A DNA stretch of 64,000 nucleotides from Stutzerimonas stutzeri (GTDB lineage: Bacteria; Pseudomonadota; Gammaproteobacteria; Pseudomonadales; Pseudomonadaceae): assembly GCF_019090095.1 (NCBI RefSeq), contig NZ_JAGQFP010000002.1:124001-188000 (forward strand), written 5' to 3'. The notes beneath the pieces were generated by a model. That model was not told the DNA's origin. It saw nothing but the letters and a program-made list of their open reading frames with translations, and did no database searches. Below are positions 26,142 through 35,365 of this stretch, piece by piece. How positions within the stretch are numbered: the stretch's first letter is position 1; each line of letters opens with the position of its first letter. Made by a program: the position numbers and the translations under genes.

Positions 26142-26563
26142 TGTAGGAGCGGGCTCTGCCCGCGATCCCGGAGCCACGCCGAGCCACTCCAGCCGCCCAT
26201 TGGCGACCAACGTCGCTCCCCCAAAAAGCCGACCCAGCCACGCCTGCACGCAGCCAACCTACACGCACGCCCCTGTAGGAGCGGGCTCTGCCCGCGACCC
26301 CGGATCCACGCCGTGCAACTCCAGCCGCCCATTGGCGACCAAGGTCGCTCCCCCAAAAAGCCGACCCAGCCACGCCCGCTCGCAGCCAACCTATACACGC
26401 GCCCCCTGTAGGAGCGGGCTCTGCCCGCGACCCCGGATCCACGCCGTGCCACTCCAGCCGCCCATTGGCGACCAAGGTCGCTCCCCCAAAAAGCCGACCC
26501 AGCAACGCCAGCACGCAGCCAACCTATACACACGCCCCCTGTAGGAGCGGGCTCTGCCCGCGA
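26142..26563 (+). repeat. Tandem REP array, 132-133 bp period, three units plus terminal element
   Basis: The palindrome starting TGTAGGAGCGGGCTCTGCCC occurs at 26142, 26274, 26407 and 26540, spaced 132, 133 and 133 nt. The intervening sequence is also repeated nearly perfectly and contains a second GGCGACC.GGTCGC-type inverted repeat followed by CCCCCAAAAAGCCGACC. The array fills the 492-nt gap between the carbonic anhydrase and SDR genes. Open frames across it are products of the repetition. Confidence 0.95.
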
Positions 26564-26581
26564 TCCGGCGGTCACGTCCCG

Positions 26582-27340
26582 CTAGAGAAACATCCCGCCC
26601 GACGCCTCGATCCGCTGGCCATTGATCCAGCGTCCGCCCTCGCCGAACAGGGCGGCCACGGCCAGGCCGATGTCATCGGCCTGCCCCACCCGCCCCAAGG
26701 CCGTGTTGCTGGCGACGAAGGCGTTGAGGTCGGCGTTGTCACGCACCGCGCCACCACCGAAGTCGGTTTCGATGGCACCCGGGGCGATCACGTTGACGCT
26801 GATGCCACGCGCACCCAACTCGCGCGCCTGATAGCGGGTCAGCACTTCGATGCCGCCTTTCATCGCGGCGTAGGCGGCATAGCCCGGCAGCGAAAAGCGG
26901 GCCAGACCACTGGAAACGTTGAGGATGCGCCCACCGTCAGCGATCAGCGGCAGCAGCGTCTGGGTCAGGAAGAACGGCCCCTTGAGGTGCATGTTCATCA
27001 GCAGGTCGAACTGCGCCTCGCTGGTGTCGGCGAAGCTCACGTGCTCGCCGACGCCCGCGTTATTGAACAGAAAATCGATATCGGAACGGCCGAAGCGCTC
27101 CGGTAGCGCACCGCGCAAGCGCTCGGCGAACGCCGGGAAGCTCGCGCTTTGCGTCACGTCCAGCTGCAGCATCAAGGCCTGCGCGCCGCGGTTTTCGATC
27201 TCGTGCACCACCGCTTGCGCCTCAGCCGCCTTGCTGTGGTAGGTGCCGATGACGTCGACGCCCTCTGCGGCGAGATGCAGAGCCGCGCTACGCCCCAGCC
27301 CGCGGCTGGCACCGGTGATCAATGCGAGTTTGCGTTTCAT
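26582..27340 (-). CDS. Short-chain dehydrogenase/reductase
   Basis: 252-residue classical SDR with NAD(P) motif TGASRGLG near residue 10, structural NNAG, catalytic Ser in NVSSGLARFS and YAAYAAMK (YxxxK). The gene is divergent from a LysR regulator 112 nt away, the common arrangement for a regulated oxidoreductase. Substrate not predictable. Confidence 0.93.
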   Translation of the reverse strand: MKRKLALITGASRGLGRSAALHLAAEGVDVIGTYHSKAAEAQAVVHEIENRGAQALMLQLDVTQSASFPAFAERLRGALPERFGRSDIDFLFNNAGVGEHVSFADTSEAQFDLLMNMHLKGPFFLTQTLLPLIADGGRILNVSSGLARFSLPGYAAYAAMKGGIEVLTRYQARELGARGISVNVIAPGAIETDFGGGAVRDNADLNAFVASNTALGRVGQADDIGLAVAALFGEGGRWINGQRIEASGGMFL

Positions 27341-27452
27341 GGTGGATCTCCCGACTGGTTAGTGACGGGACCAGCGTATTGTTCCAGGCAGTCCGGTTAA
27401 ATCCATGAAGCTTGGATAGACTGTTCGTACACACCGATCAATCGATGCCGTC

Positions 27453-28394
27453 ATGACTAATATTCTCGAATTGCTGCGGACCTTTGTCCGGGTCTATGAA
27501 CTGGCCAGCTTCACCGCTGCGGCGGACAACCTCGGCCTGCCCCGTTCCACCGTTTCCGAACAGATCCGCGCGCTGGAGCAACGCCTCGGTGCCCGGCTGC
27601 TTCAGCGCACCACCCGGCGGGTCCAGCCGACCCAGGACGGCCAGCTACTGTACGAGCGCAGCCGCGACATGCTCGACCAGGCCGACGACATCGAGGCGCT
27701 GTTCCGTGACAGCCGCGCGCTCACCGGGCGTCTTCGCATCGACCTGCCGGTGGCCCTGGCGCGCAGCCTGGTGATGCCGCGGCTGGGCGAGTTTCTCGAG
27801 CGGCACCCGGCCATCGAGATCGAAGTCAGCGCCACCGACCGGCTGGTGGATCTGGTGCGCGAGGGGTTCGATTGTGTGTTGCGCATCGGCGAGGTGGCAG
27901 ACACCGGCCTGGTTGCACGACGGCTCGGCCGCTATCCGCTAGTGAACTGCGCCAGCCCGGCCTATCTGAAACGGTACGGCATACCCAAGACGTTGGCAGA
28001 CCTCGCCGACCACCAGCTGATCCATTACGTGCCGGTGCTAGGCGCACGTTCTGCCGGCTTCGAATACCAGGAAAACGGCAAGCCGATGTGCCTGCCGATG
28101 CAGGGCCGGGTGACGGTCAACAACAGCGACAGCTACAAACTGGCCTGCATCGGCGGTTTTGGCCTGATTCAGGTGCCGCTCGCCGGGGTCCGCGACGCCC
28201 TCGAAAGCGGCGAGCTGCAGATGGTGCTGCCGGACTACGTTCCGGCGCCGATGAGTGCATCGCTGCTATACGCCCACCGGCGCAACCTGCCGCGCCGGGT
28301 GCGCGCGTTCATGGACTGGCTGGCCGCGCTGATCGAACAGGACCTGGCCGCCGCGCAGGCGCTTGCCCAGCACATGCAAACGCGGGCCAGCTGA
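27453..28394 (+). CDS. LysR family transcriptional regulator
   Basis: 313 residues: N-terminal winged HTH (FTAAADNLGLPRSTVSEQIR) and a LysR substrate-binding domain. Probably regulates the divergent SDR gene. A T-N11-A-like operator should lie in 27341-27452 but I cannot single one out with confidence. Confidence 0.93.
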   Translation: MTNILELLRTFVRVYELASFTAAADNLGLPRSTVSEQIRALEQRLGARLLQRTTRRVQPTQDGQLLYERSRDMLDQADDIEALFRDSRALTGRLRIDLPVALARSLVMPRLGEFLERHPAIEIEVSATDRLVDLVREGFDCVLRIGEVADTGLVARRLGRYPLVNCASPAYLKRYGIPKTLADLADHQLIHYVPVLGARSAGFEYQENGKPMCLPMQGRVTVNNSDSYKLACIGGFGLIQVPLAGVRDALESGELQMVLPDYVPAPMSASLLYAHRRNLPRRVRAFMDWLAALIEQDLAAAQALAQHMQTRAS

Positions 28395-28466
28395 GCCCGT
28401 CACCGTTTGCCCTGACGCCGCGGGTTCGGGACAATTGTGGACCCACCCAGCAGCCGGCCGCCCTCC

Positions 28467-29111
28467 ATGCACCACTCCACCATTCTTTTCGACCTCGACG
28501 GCACCCTCACCGACCCGCGCGAGGGCATCACCCGCTCGATTCAGCATGCACTGGCCCAGCTTGGCATCGACGAACCGGACCTGACCAAGCTCGAGCCCTT
28601 CATCGGGCCGCCGCTGCTGCAGGCATTCATGGAGTTCTATGGTTTCGACGAAGCGCGGGCCTGGGAAGCCGTCGGCCATTACCGTGAGCGTTTCAAGACG
28701 GTCGGGCTGTACGAGAACCTACTGTTCGACGGCGTGCTGGAGCTGCTCGAACACCTGCGCGGGCAAGGCCGGACGCTCTACGTCGCGACCTCGAAGCCGT
28801 CGGTGTTCGCCCGCGAGATTGCCCGGCATTTCGCCTTCGACCACCACTTCAAGCTGATCTATGGCAGCGAGCTGGACGGCACCCGCACCAACAAGGTCGA
28901 GCTGATCGCCCATGTGATTGCCGAAGAAGGGCTCGATCGGGAACAGACGCTGATGATCGGCGACCGCAAACACGACCTGATCGGCGCGCACCAGAACGGG
29001 CTGAAAGCCGCGGCGGTGGGGTACGGCTTCGGCAGCCATGCCGAGCTGAAGGCGCAATCGCCAGCGTATTACTACGCCACGCTGCCCGAGCTGCGCGCGG
29101 CGTTCGGCTAG
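28467..29111 (+). CDS. HAD-superfamily phosphatase (phosphoglycolate phosphatase-like)
   Basis: 214 residues with HAD motif I FDLDGTLTD, motif II Thr/Ser in YVATSKPS, the motif III Lys in TNKVEL and motif IV MIGDRKHDLIGA. The C1-cap helical insert is present. Predicted small-molecule phosphatase. The start at 28467 removes a non-conserved ten-residue extension. Its TAG stop overlaps the stop of the convergent gene in the palindrome CTAG. Confidence 0.9.
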   Translation: MHHSTILFDLDGTLTDPREGITRSIQHALAQLGIDEPDLTKLEPFIGPPLLQAFMEFYGFDEARAWEAVGHYRERFKTVGLYENLLFDGVLELLEHLRGQGRTLYVATSKPSVFAREIARHFAFDHHFKLIYGSELDGTRTNKVELIAHVIAEEGLDREQTLMIGDRKHDLIGAHQNGLKAAAVGYGFGSHAELKAQSPAYYYATLPELRAAFG

Positions 29112-31051
29112 GGCGTCTGGTCGCGCTCGGGAGCGAAGCTCACAGGCGGTGACCCATCGGCGTTGATCTGCTGCACCTGCGACGGTCGGCCCTCGGCATC
29201 GAGCCGAATACGACCGATGCCCGAGCCGTTCCACAGACGTTCGCCAGACCGGCTGCGGCTCGGCAGCCACGGCTGGACCCGCACCCGGCGGCGCTTGGTG
29301 AACCAGTTCAGTGGCGAGCGCGGCGAATACAGCCAGCGGTTGAGCCGGTCGAACAGGTCGAGCAAGCGCGGCGGAAACTCGTTCTTCACGCCGCTGCTGG
29401 TGATCTGCCATAACCGTGGCCCTTCGGCACGGCCACGAATGCGCACTTCATAGGCGAACGAGTAATGCACGTCGCCGGAGAGGATCACGTAGTTACCCGG
29501 CGTGCGGGTATGGCGAAAGATATTGAGCATCACCTGCGCCGCGCCGCGGTGGGCCATCCAGTTTTCCGCATCGACCAACAGCGACAGCCCGGCCCAGCTG
29601 AACACGCGTTGTACGGTCTCGATCAGCTTGACGCCGAACATCGGCGCCGGCGAGACGATGATCACCGAACGATGGTCGAGCAATTCCTGCTGGAAGTCCG
29701 TCAGCGCTTCCCAATCCATCAACCCGGAAGGCCGGCTCAGGTTTCGCTCGCTGCGCCAGCGTCGGGTACGGGTGTCGAGCACCACCAGCGCCGGCTCGCT
29801 GGGGATGACATAGCCCCAGTCGCCTCTGCCGAGTAGCTCGTCGACCACCCGATCGTGCAGCGCGCAATCGAGTCGCCCGTCTTCGCCGCTGCCCAGCAGC
29901 GCCTCGACCGCGCTCAATGACGTGACGCAGGCATCCGGCGCGTTGCCCCAGGCCTGGCACAGCAGATAGCCGAGCAAGGCATTGCCGATGATCCGCCGGG
30001 AAAATGGATGGCCGTAGGCGGTCTGCTCCCAGCGCGCGCTGAGGTTCCAGTCATCGGTGATGTCGTGGTCGTCGAAGATCATCAACGACGGCAGATGTGC
30101 CAACGCCCTTGCGACCTGCGGCAAGCCTGTCTGAAAGGCATCGATGCAGCGCAGCTCGCGCTCCCAGCGCTCGGCCAGTTCGGTATCCAGCGTGGGTTGC
30201 TCAAGCTCGATCAGCTGCCAGGGCACCGGCGACCAGACCAGCAGGTACATTGCCAGCACCTCGCCCAGCGACACCAGATGGTTGTGCGCGCTGGCCGTGG
30301 TGAACACCGGCTTTTCCACGCCCCCGAAGAACCGCTCGCGCAGGGCTTCGTTGGATCTGAACGCGGGCAACAACTGCTCGCGCCGGTAATAGGTGGCCGG
30401 ATGCGCCAGCAGTTCATCGCTATCAGCGACAGTGGCGCCCTCGAGGCACTCGCCATACAGCCCGAGCCGGCGGATCAGCGCATGAATGGCGACCAAGGTC
30501 GGCCCGGCCACGTCGTCGGCGTAGATCTGGTCGCCAGTCATCAGCAGCGCGGCGGGCCAGCTTTCGGGAGATTGGCGGGTCTGGGCCACCAGCGAGTCCA
30601 CAATGGCCAGGCCGTCTGTCGAGGGGTGATGAGGCTTGCGGCAGGAGCCATGCAGCAGGTGGTCGTAGCGCGAGCGGACCACGAATGCCGGCCGCTCGAA
30701 TCCTTCGTGGATCAGGTGTGGTGCCCAGTCGGCGATGCCTCGCTCATGGCCGTCGGCCTGGATCAACAGGTCGTACTCGATCAACCGGTTGACGGGCAAG
30801 GGCTCGTCCAGGCGCAGATCGATCAGGCACAGCCAAGCCGAAGTACCGATACGCAGCCTCCGGCAGGCGTTACCGTTCAGCTCCAGTGATCGCATCGGCT
30901 CGCCGTCGGGGTGCAACGCCAGACGCAACGACAGCGGCTCACTGACCACCAGCCAGAGCACCAGGCGGTCCGCCTGCAATCTGCGCAGCAAGGGCCCTGC
31001 GAGCACGGCCGGCAAAGACGAAGGGTCAGCAGGTGGCACGCGGTCGTTCAT
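29108..31051 (-). CDS. PhoD-like metallophosphatase
   Basis: 647 residues with PhoD-type metal motifs in order: LMTGDQIYADD, IFDDHDITDDWN and LSGDVHYSFAYEV. No signal peptide is visible, so a cytoplasmic location is likely, unlike secreted PhoD. The last 80 residues are basic and Arg-rich. Its stop shares CTAG with the convergent HAD gene. Confidence 0.88.
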   Translation of the reverse strand: MNDRVPPADPSSLPAVLAGPLLRRLQADRLVLWLVVSEPLSLRLALHPDGEPMRSLELNGNACRRLRIGTSAWLCLIDLRLDEPLPVNRLIEYDLLIQADGHERGIADWAPHLIHEGFERPAFVVRSRYDHLLHGSCRKPHHPSTDGLAIVDSLVAQTRQSPESWPAALLMTGDQIYADDVAGPTLVAIHALIRRLGLYGECLEGATVADSDELLAHPATYYRREQLLPAFRSNEALRERFFGGVEKPVFTTASAHNHLVSLGEVLAMYLLVWSPVPWQLIELEQPTLDTELAERWERELRCIDAFQTGLPQVARALAHLPSLMIFDDHDITDDWNLSARWEQTAYGHPFSRRIIGNALLGYLLCQAWGNAPDACVTSLSAVEALLGSGEDGRLDCALHDRVVDELLGRGDWGYVIPSEPALVVLDTRTRRWRSERNLSRPSGLMDWEALTDFQQELLDHRSVIIVSPAPMFGVKLIETVQRVFSWAGLSLLVDAENWMAHRGAAQVMLNIFRHTRTPGNYVILSGDVHYSFAYEVRIRGRAEGPRLWQITSSGVKNEFPPRLLDLFDRLNRWLYSPRSPLNWFTKRRRVRVQPWLPSRSRSGERLWNGSGIGRIRLDAEGRPSQVQQINADGSPPVSFAPERDQTP

Positions 31052-31296
31052 GCATCGCTCGATCGGGTCGGTCAGGAATCAGAGTGTAACCAGCTCTGCG
31101 GGTTCGCCTGCAGCCGGTACACCCCACGACGACCAAGGAGCTGCGCCGGAACTTCAGTCCAGCGCGTGGTTGTGCTGCCGAGCAGAACTGACGCTGGATG
31201 ATTACGGCGTCAGCTACATTACGGCTGAAACCTGCACCAACAAAGCCGCGCGCGAAGCCTTCTTGTGACAGCACCAGCGCAGCGGCCATCCCGGAG

Positions 31297-31878
31297 TCAG
31301 GCGCGCCGCCGCGCCTGTTGCTCGATCAGCGTCTGCAGACGATAGAGGAAGGCGAAGCCCTGCTCCCACCGATGATGGCCGGACTTCACGTTGATATGCC
31401 CGACGCCCGGTAGCACAGTCACCTCGCTGCCCCAGCTCTGGCCGAGGGCCTGGGCACGCTCGGCGCTGGCAGCGACATCGTTGTCCGATCCCACCAGCAC
31501 GCTGGGGAATGGCAACGCCTCGACCGGCAACGGGGCAAAGTTCTGCAGCGCCTCTGGGCAGCCAACGCGCTCGACGTCCGCCGGCGCCACCAGCAGCGCA
31601 CCACGCACGTGGCGCAGCGTGTCGTGCGAGGCGCTGGCAGCCCAGTGCGCGACCGTGACGCAGCCCAGGCTATGGGCGATCAACACCACCGGTCCCGCCA
31701 CCGACGCAACGCTGCGCTCGAGTTCAGCCACCCATGCCTGACGCTGCGGCAGCCACCAGTCTGCCTGCTCGACACGTGCGGCGTTTGGCAGCGTGCGTTG
31801 CCAATGGCTCTGCCAATGCAGGTCAGGCGAGCCCTGCCAACCCGGCACGATGAGGTAATGAGTGGTGTCGCTGGCCAT
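31297..31878 (-). CDS. RBBP9/YdeN-type alpha/beta hydrolase
   Basis: 193 residues beginning MASDTTHYLIVPGWQGSPDLHW, with the nucleophile elbow AHSLGC, an acidic DND segment and catalytic His in PGVGHINVKSGHH. GGAG precedes the ATG at 31878; a longer frame exists but lacks a site. Serine hydrolase of unknown substrate. Confidence 0.9.
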   Translation of the reverse strand: MASDTTHYLIVPGWQGSPDLHWQSHWQRTLPNAARVEQADWWLPQRQAWVAELERSVASVAGPVVLIAHSLGCVTVAHWAASASHDTLRHVRGALLVAPADVERVGCPEALQNFAPLPVEALPFPSVLVGSDNDVAASAERAQALGQSWGSEVTVLPGVGHINVKSGHHRWEQGFAFLYRLQTLIEQQARRRA

Positions 31879-31939
31879 GGGAGAGGCTCCAAGATGCGTC
31901 AAGTGCCAGCGAGATTAACCAAGACGTTACCGTCAACAA

Positions 31940-32062
31940 AAGAATAAGAATTTATTTGCTTATGCATTTTTTAGCAGAAACGGATTGTCAGGCAGACGCT
32001 TCTGTTATCTCTAAAAAGAATATAAATGTTCTTAAACATTATTTTAAAGCATATCCGAACAC
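31940..32062 (+). promoter_or_regulatory. AT-rich regulatory region upstream of oscA and sbp
   Basis: A run of about 120 nt far richer in A and T than its surroundings, with several TTAT, AAGAAT and TTTTAA stretches, ahead of the sulfur-starvation genes. Promoters of this regulon in pseudomonads are activated by CysB, which binds such AT-rich sequence; I infer the CysB site here but cannot define its borders. Confidence 0.55.
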
Positions 32063-32135
32063 CCCTTATGATCCGCTCGACTCCGGTTAGAACCGCCGCA
32101 CCACCCTGTGGCCTATACCCGTCGAGGAACCAAGA

Positions 32136-32315
32136 ATGACGAACACGCTTCCTCCTCCGGAGGCACCGGACGACGCAGCCCTGCTGCGCGAGATCCGCGC
32201 GGCGCTGCACGATCTGAAGTTTGGCTCGGTCGAAATCACCCTGCATCACGGTCAAGTGGTGCAGATCGAGAGAAAAGAAAAATTCCGTCTGCAGCCCACC
32301 GGCAAGCAGGCCTGA
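32136..32315 (+). CDS. oscA: Sulfur starvation protein OscA (YezD/DUF2292 family)
   Basis: A 59-residue protein. After a Pro-rich start it holds the conserved core LREIRAALHDLKFGSVEITL followed by HHGQVVQIERKEKFR. This is the YezD/OscA family, induced under sulfate limitation and needed for use of organosulfur compounds in P. aeruginosa. A GAGGA lies 9 nt upstream. It precedes sbp as in P. aeruginosa (PA0284-PA0283). Confidence 0.9.
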   Translation: MTNTLPPPEAPDDAALLREIRAALHDLKFGSVEITLHHGQVVQIERKEKFRLQPTGKQA

Positions 32316-32354
32316 CCCAAGACCCACCCCGACCGGACCACCGGAGGGCGTGAC

Positions 32355-32444
32355 ATGAACCTACGCCAGGAAAGCCCAACCATGTACACGCCGACCCAGA
32401 CCGCCCTTCTGCTGCACCGCTGTCGCTGCCGAATGCGTAGCTGA
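32355..32444 (+). CDS. Candidate 29-residue leader peptide with Cys-Arg-Cys
   Basis: ATG at 32355 has a strong GGAGG (32342-32346) 8 nt upstream. The peptide ends LLHRCRCRMRS and stops at 32444, 68 nt before sbp. There is a second in-frame Met after nine residues. Two Cys codons near the end, between two sulfur-assimilation genes, suggest a leader that senses cysteinyl-tRNA supply. Similar Cys-containing uORFs are known before sulfur genes in actinobacteria. The alternative is a chance frame with a good ribosome site. Confidence 0.5.
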   Translation: MNLRQESPTMYTPTQTALLLHRCRCRMRS

Positions 32445-32481
32445 CGCACCCGCCCGACCCAAAACCCTAAGCAATACACAA

Positions 32482-32499
32482 CGCGTCCGCACGGATGCG
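32482..32499 (+). promoter_or_regulatory. Hairpin just upstream of the sbp ribosome-binding site
   Basis: 7-bp stem CGCGTCC/GGATGCG (one G-T pair) with a GCAC loop, ending 2 nt before the GAAGGAG of sbp. Its position would let it affect sbp translation or act with the upstream mini-ORF. No T-run follows, so it is not a terminator. Confidence 0.5.
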
Positions 32500-32512
32500 A
32501 GAAGGAGCCGTC

Positions 32513-33517
32513 ATGTCCATCGGAAAGTCCATCCTGGCCGTTCTGGCCAGCACCCTCATCGCCGGCCAGGCGTTTGCCGCCAGCGAGCTGCTCAACGTGT
32601 CCTACGACCCGACGCGCGAGCTCTACGTCGATTTCAACGCAGCCTTCAACAAGCATTGGCAGGCCCAGGGCAACGAGCCGCTGCGTATTCAGCAGTCCCA
32701 CGGCGGCTCGGGCAAGCAGGCCCGTTCGGTGATCGACGGCCTGCGCGCCGATGTGGTGACGCTGGCGTTGTCCGGCGACATCGACGCGCTGAACCTGAAC
32801 CAGCGCTTGATCGACCCGAACTGGCAGGCGCGTCTGCCGGACAACAGCACGCCCTACACCTCAACCATCGTGTTCCTGGTGCGCAAGGGTAATCCGAAGC
32901 ACATCAGGGACTGGGACGACCTGATCAAGGAGGGTGTCGAGGTCATCACCCCCAATCCGAAAACCTCCGGCGGTGCCCGCTGGAACTTCCTCGCCGCCTG
33001 GGCCTATGCGCGCGAAAAGTACGGTAGTGAAGACCAGGCGCTGGCGTTCGTCACCGAACTGTATCGCCACGCGCCGGTACTCGATACCGGTGCCCGCGGC
33101 TCCACCATCAGCTTCGTTCAGCGCCAGCTCGGCGACGTGTTGCTGGCCTGGGAAAACGAAGCCTATCTGTCGCTGGCCGAAGAAGGCGGCGACCAGTTGG
33201 AAATCGTCACCCCCTCGCTGTCGATCCTCGCCGAGCCGCCCGTTGCGGTGGTCGACGCCAACGTCGACCGCAAGGGCACCCGCAAGGTGGCCGAGGCCTA
33301 CCTGGAATACCTTTACAGCGAAGAAGGCCAGCGCATCGCCGCGAAGCACTTCTACCGCCCGCGCAACGCCGGCGTGGCAACCGAATTCAAGGATCAGTTC
33401 CAGGACCTGAAGCTGGTCACCATCGACAAGGATTTCGGCGGCTGGAAACAAGCGCAGCCCAAATACTTCGATGACGGTGGCGTGTTCGATCAGATTTTTA
33501 AAGTGATCAATCAGTAA
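32513..33517 (+). CDS. sbp: Sulfate-binding periplasmic protein
   Basis: 334 residues with signal peptide ([22 protein letters not shown]). Matches the sulfate/thiosulfate-binding family: [14 protein letters not shown] at the mature N-terminus, [28 protein letters not shown] and the C-terminal FYRPRNA. Delivers sulfate to the CysTWA importer encoded next. AAGGAG lies 5 nt before the ATG. Confidence 0.96.
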   Translation: MSIGKSILAVLASTLIAGQAFAASELLNVSYDPTRELYVDFNAAFNKHWQAQGNEPLRIQQSHGGSGKQARSVIDGLRADVVTLALSGDIDALNLNQRLIDPNWQARLPDNSTPYTSTIVFLVRKGNPKHIRDWDDLIKEGVEVITPNPKTSGGARWNFLAAWAYAREKYGSEDQALAFVTELYRHAPVLDTGARGSTISFVQRQLGDVLLAWENEAYLSLAEEGGDQLEIVTPSLSILAEPPVAVVDANVDRKGTRKVAEAYLEYLYSEEGQRIAAKHFYRPRNAGVATEFKDQFQDLKLVTIDKDFGGWKQAQPKYFDDGGVFDQIFKVINQ

Positions 33518-33621
33518 CTGGACGCTGACCGAGCGCGAACCAGCGCTGAGTGAGGGGACCGCCACACGGCGGCACCTCACACGGCCTGAACGTCAACGCT
33601 GCCCAAAAGTACGGAAGACCT

Positions 33622-34434
33622 ATGTCTCGACGCACGTCCCCGGTCATACCCGGCTTCGGACTGACCCTGGGCTACACCCTGACCTACCTGACGCTGGTGG
33701 TACTGATTCCGCTGGGCGCCATGTTCGTCTACTCCCTGCAGCTGAGCCTGGATCAATGGTGGGCCCTGCTCACCAGCCGCCAGGTGCTGTTTTCCCTGAA
33801 GCTCTCCTTTGGCACCGCGCTGCTGGCAGCGCTGATCAATGGCGTGCTCGGTATCGTCATCGCCTGGGTACTGGTGCGCTACACCTTTGCCGGGCGGCGC
33901 GTCATCGATGCCATGGTCGACATGCCCTTCGCCCTGCCCACGGCAGTGGCGGGTATCGCCCTGACTGCCTTGTACGCCCCCAACGGCCTGATCGGCTCGC
34001 TGTTTCCATTCAAGATCGCCTACACGCCGCTTGGCATCACGCTGGCGCTGGTGTTCGTCACCCTGCCCTTCGTGGTGCGCACCCTGCAGCCGGTGCTGGC
34101 CGACATCCCCAAGGAAGTCGAAGAAGCCGCCGCTTGCCTGGGTGCCCGTCCGATGCAGGTATTTCGTCATGTGCTGCTGCCAAGCCTGCTGCCCGCTTGG
34201 CTGACCGGTTTCGCACTGGCGTTTGCCCGCGGCGTCGGCGAATACGGCTCGGTGGTGTTCATCGCCGGCAACATCCCGCTGAAGACTGAAATCCTGCCGC
34301 TGCTGATCGTCTCCAAGCTGGACCAGTACGACTACCCTGGCGCGACCGGGATCGGCGTTCTGATGCTGGTGGTGTCTTTCATCCTGCTGCTGTTGATCAA
34401 CCGGCTGCAGCGCCGCATGCAGCCGCGCCTCTGA
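33622..34434 (+). CDS. cysT: Sulfate ABC transporter permease CysT
   Basis: 270 residues, six membrane helices, with the EAA loop [25 protein letters not shown] that contacts CysA. First permease of the sulfate/thiosulfate importer, 104 nt after sbp. The ATG at 33622 gives the family N-terminus; the open extension upstream has no membrane character. Confidence 0.95.
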   Translation: MSRRTSPVIPGFGLTLGYTLTYLTLVVLIPLGAMFVYSLQLSLDQWWALLTSRQVLFSLKLSFGTALLAALINGVLGIVIAWVLVRYTFAGRRVIDAMVDMPFALPTAVAGIALTALYAPNGLIGSLFPFKIAYTPLGITLALVFVTLPFVVRTLQPVLADIPKEVEEAAACLGARPMQVFRHVLLPSLLPAWLTGFALAFARGVGEYGSVVFIAGNIPLKTEILPLLIVSKLDQYDYPGATGIGVLMLVVSFILLLLINRLQRRMQPRL

Positions 34435-34444
34435 GGAGCCCACC

Positions 34445-35311
34445 ATGAGTCTTGCCACCCTCGGCAGCGCCACCGTGCGCGCCTCGACCCGCCGCTCCCC
34501 CGGCGCTTTCATCCTGATCGCCATCGCCTGGGCGGTGTTCGCCGTGATCCTCCTGCTGCCGCTGTATATGGTGCTCAGCCAAGGCCTGAGCCGCGGCCTG
34601 GACTACTTCTGGGACGCCATCGGCGAGCCGGACGCGATCTCGGCGCTGCAACTGACCTTGCTGGCGACCGCCATCTCGGTGCCACTCAATGTGATTTTCG
34701 GCCTCGCCGCCGCTTGGTCGGTGGCCAAGTTCGACTTCCGTGGCAAGAGCCTGCTGGTGACCCTGATCGATATGCCGTTCTCGGTCTCGCCGGTGGTCGC
34801 CGGCCTGATTTACGTCCTGCTGTTCGGCAGCCAGAGCGTTCTCGCGCCTTGGCTCGACACGCATAACCTGCAGATCGTCTACGCGGTGCCCGGCATCGTC
34901 CTGGCAACGCTGTTCGTCACCGTACCCTTCGTTGCCCGGGAGCTGATTCCGCTGATGGAGGAACAGGGCAGCACGGAAGAGGAGGCCGCTCGGCTGCTCG
35001 GCGCCAACGGCTGGCAGATGTTCTGGCACGTGACGCTGCCCGATGTGAAGTGGGCGCTGGTCTATGGCGTGGTGCTGTGCACGGCGCGCGCCATGGGCGA
35101 GTTCGGCGCGGTCTCGGTGGTCTCCGGGCACATCCGCGGTGCGACCAACACGCTGCCGCTGCACATCGAGATTCTCTACAACGAATACAACATCGTCGCC
35201 GCCTTCAGCGTTGCCATCCTGCTGTTGCTGATGGCCCTGGTCGTGCTGCTGCTTCGCCAGTGGAGCGAAGTGCGCCTGAGCCGTCAGCTGCAGGCCAATC
35301 GAGACGACTGA
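34445..35311 (+). CDS. cysW: Sulfate ABC transporter permease CysW
   Basis: 288 residues with six helices and the EAA loop ([22 protein letters not shown]). Heterodimer partner of CysT. Starts 10 nt after cysT with GAGGAG upstream of the ATG, so the permeases are co-translated. Confidence 0.95.
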   Translation: MSLATLGSATVRASTRRSPGAFILIAIAWAVFAVILLLPLYMVLSQGLSRGLDYFWDAIGEPDAISALQLTLLATAISVPLNVIFGLAAAWSVAKFDFRGKSLLVTLIDMPFSVSPVVAGLIYVLLFGSQSVLAPWLDTHNLQIVYAVPGIVLATLFVTVPFVARELIPLMEEQGSTEEEAARLLGANGWQMFWHVTLPDVKWALVYGVVLCTARAMGEFGAVSVVSGHIRGATNTLPLHIEILYNEYNIVAAFSVAILLLLMALVVLLLRQWSEVRLSRQLQANRDD

Positions 35312-35365
35312 TCGCACCACGCCGCATCCGTGCGGCCCGCCAACCGAATCCAGAAGGGCACTGCC

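Noticed and set aside
26200..26544. Frame of 114 codons with internal repeats (TYTHAP and similar)
   Set aside because: Created by the 133-bp REP array; the repeat period, not protein selection, explains it.
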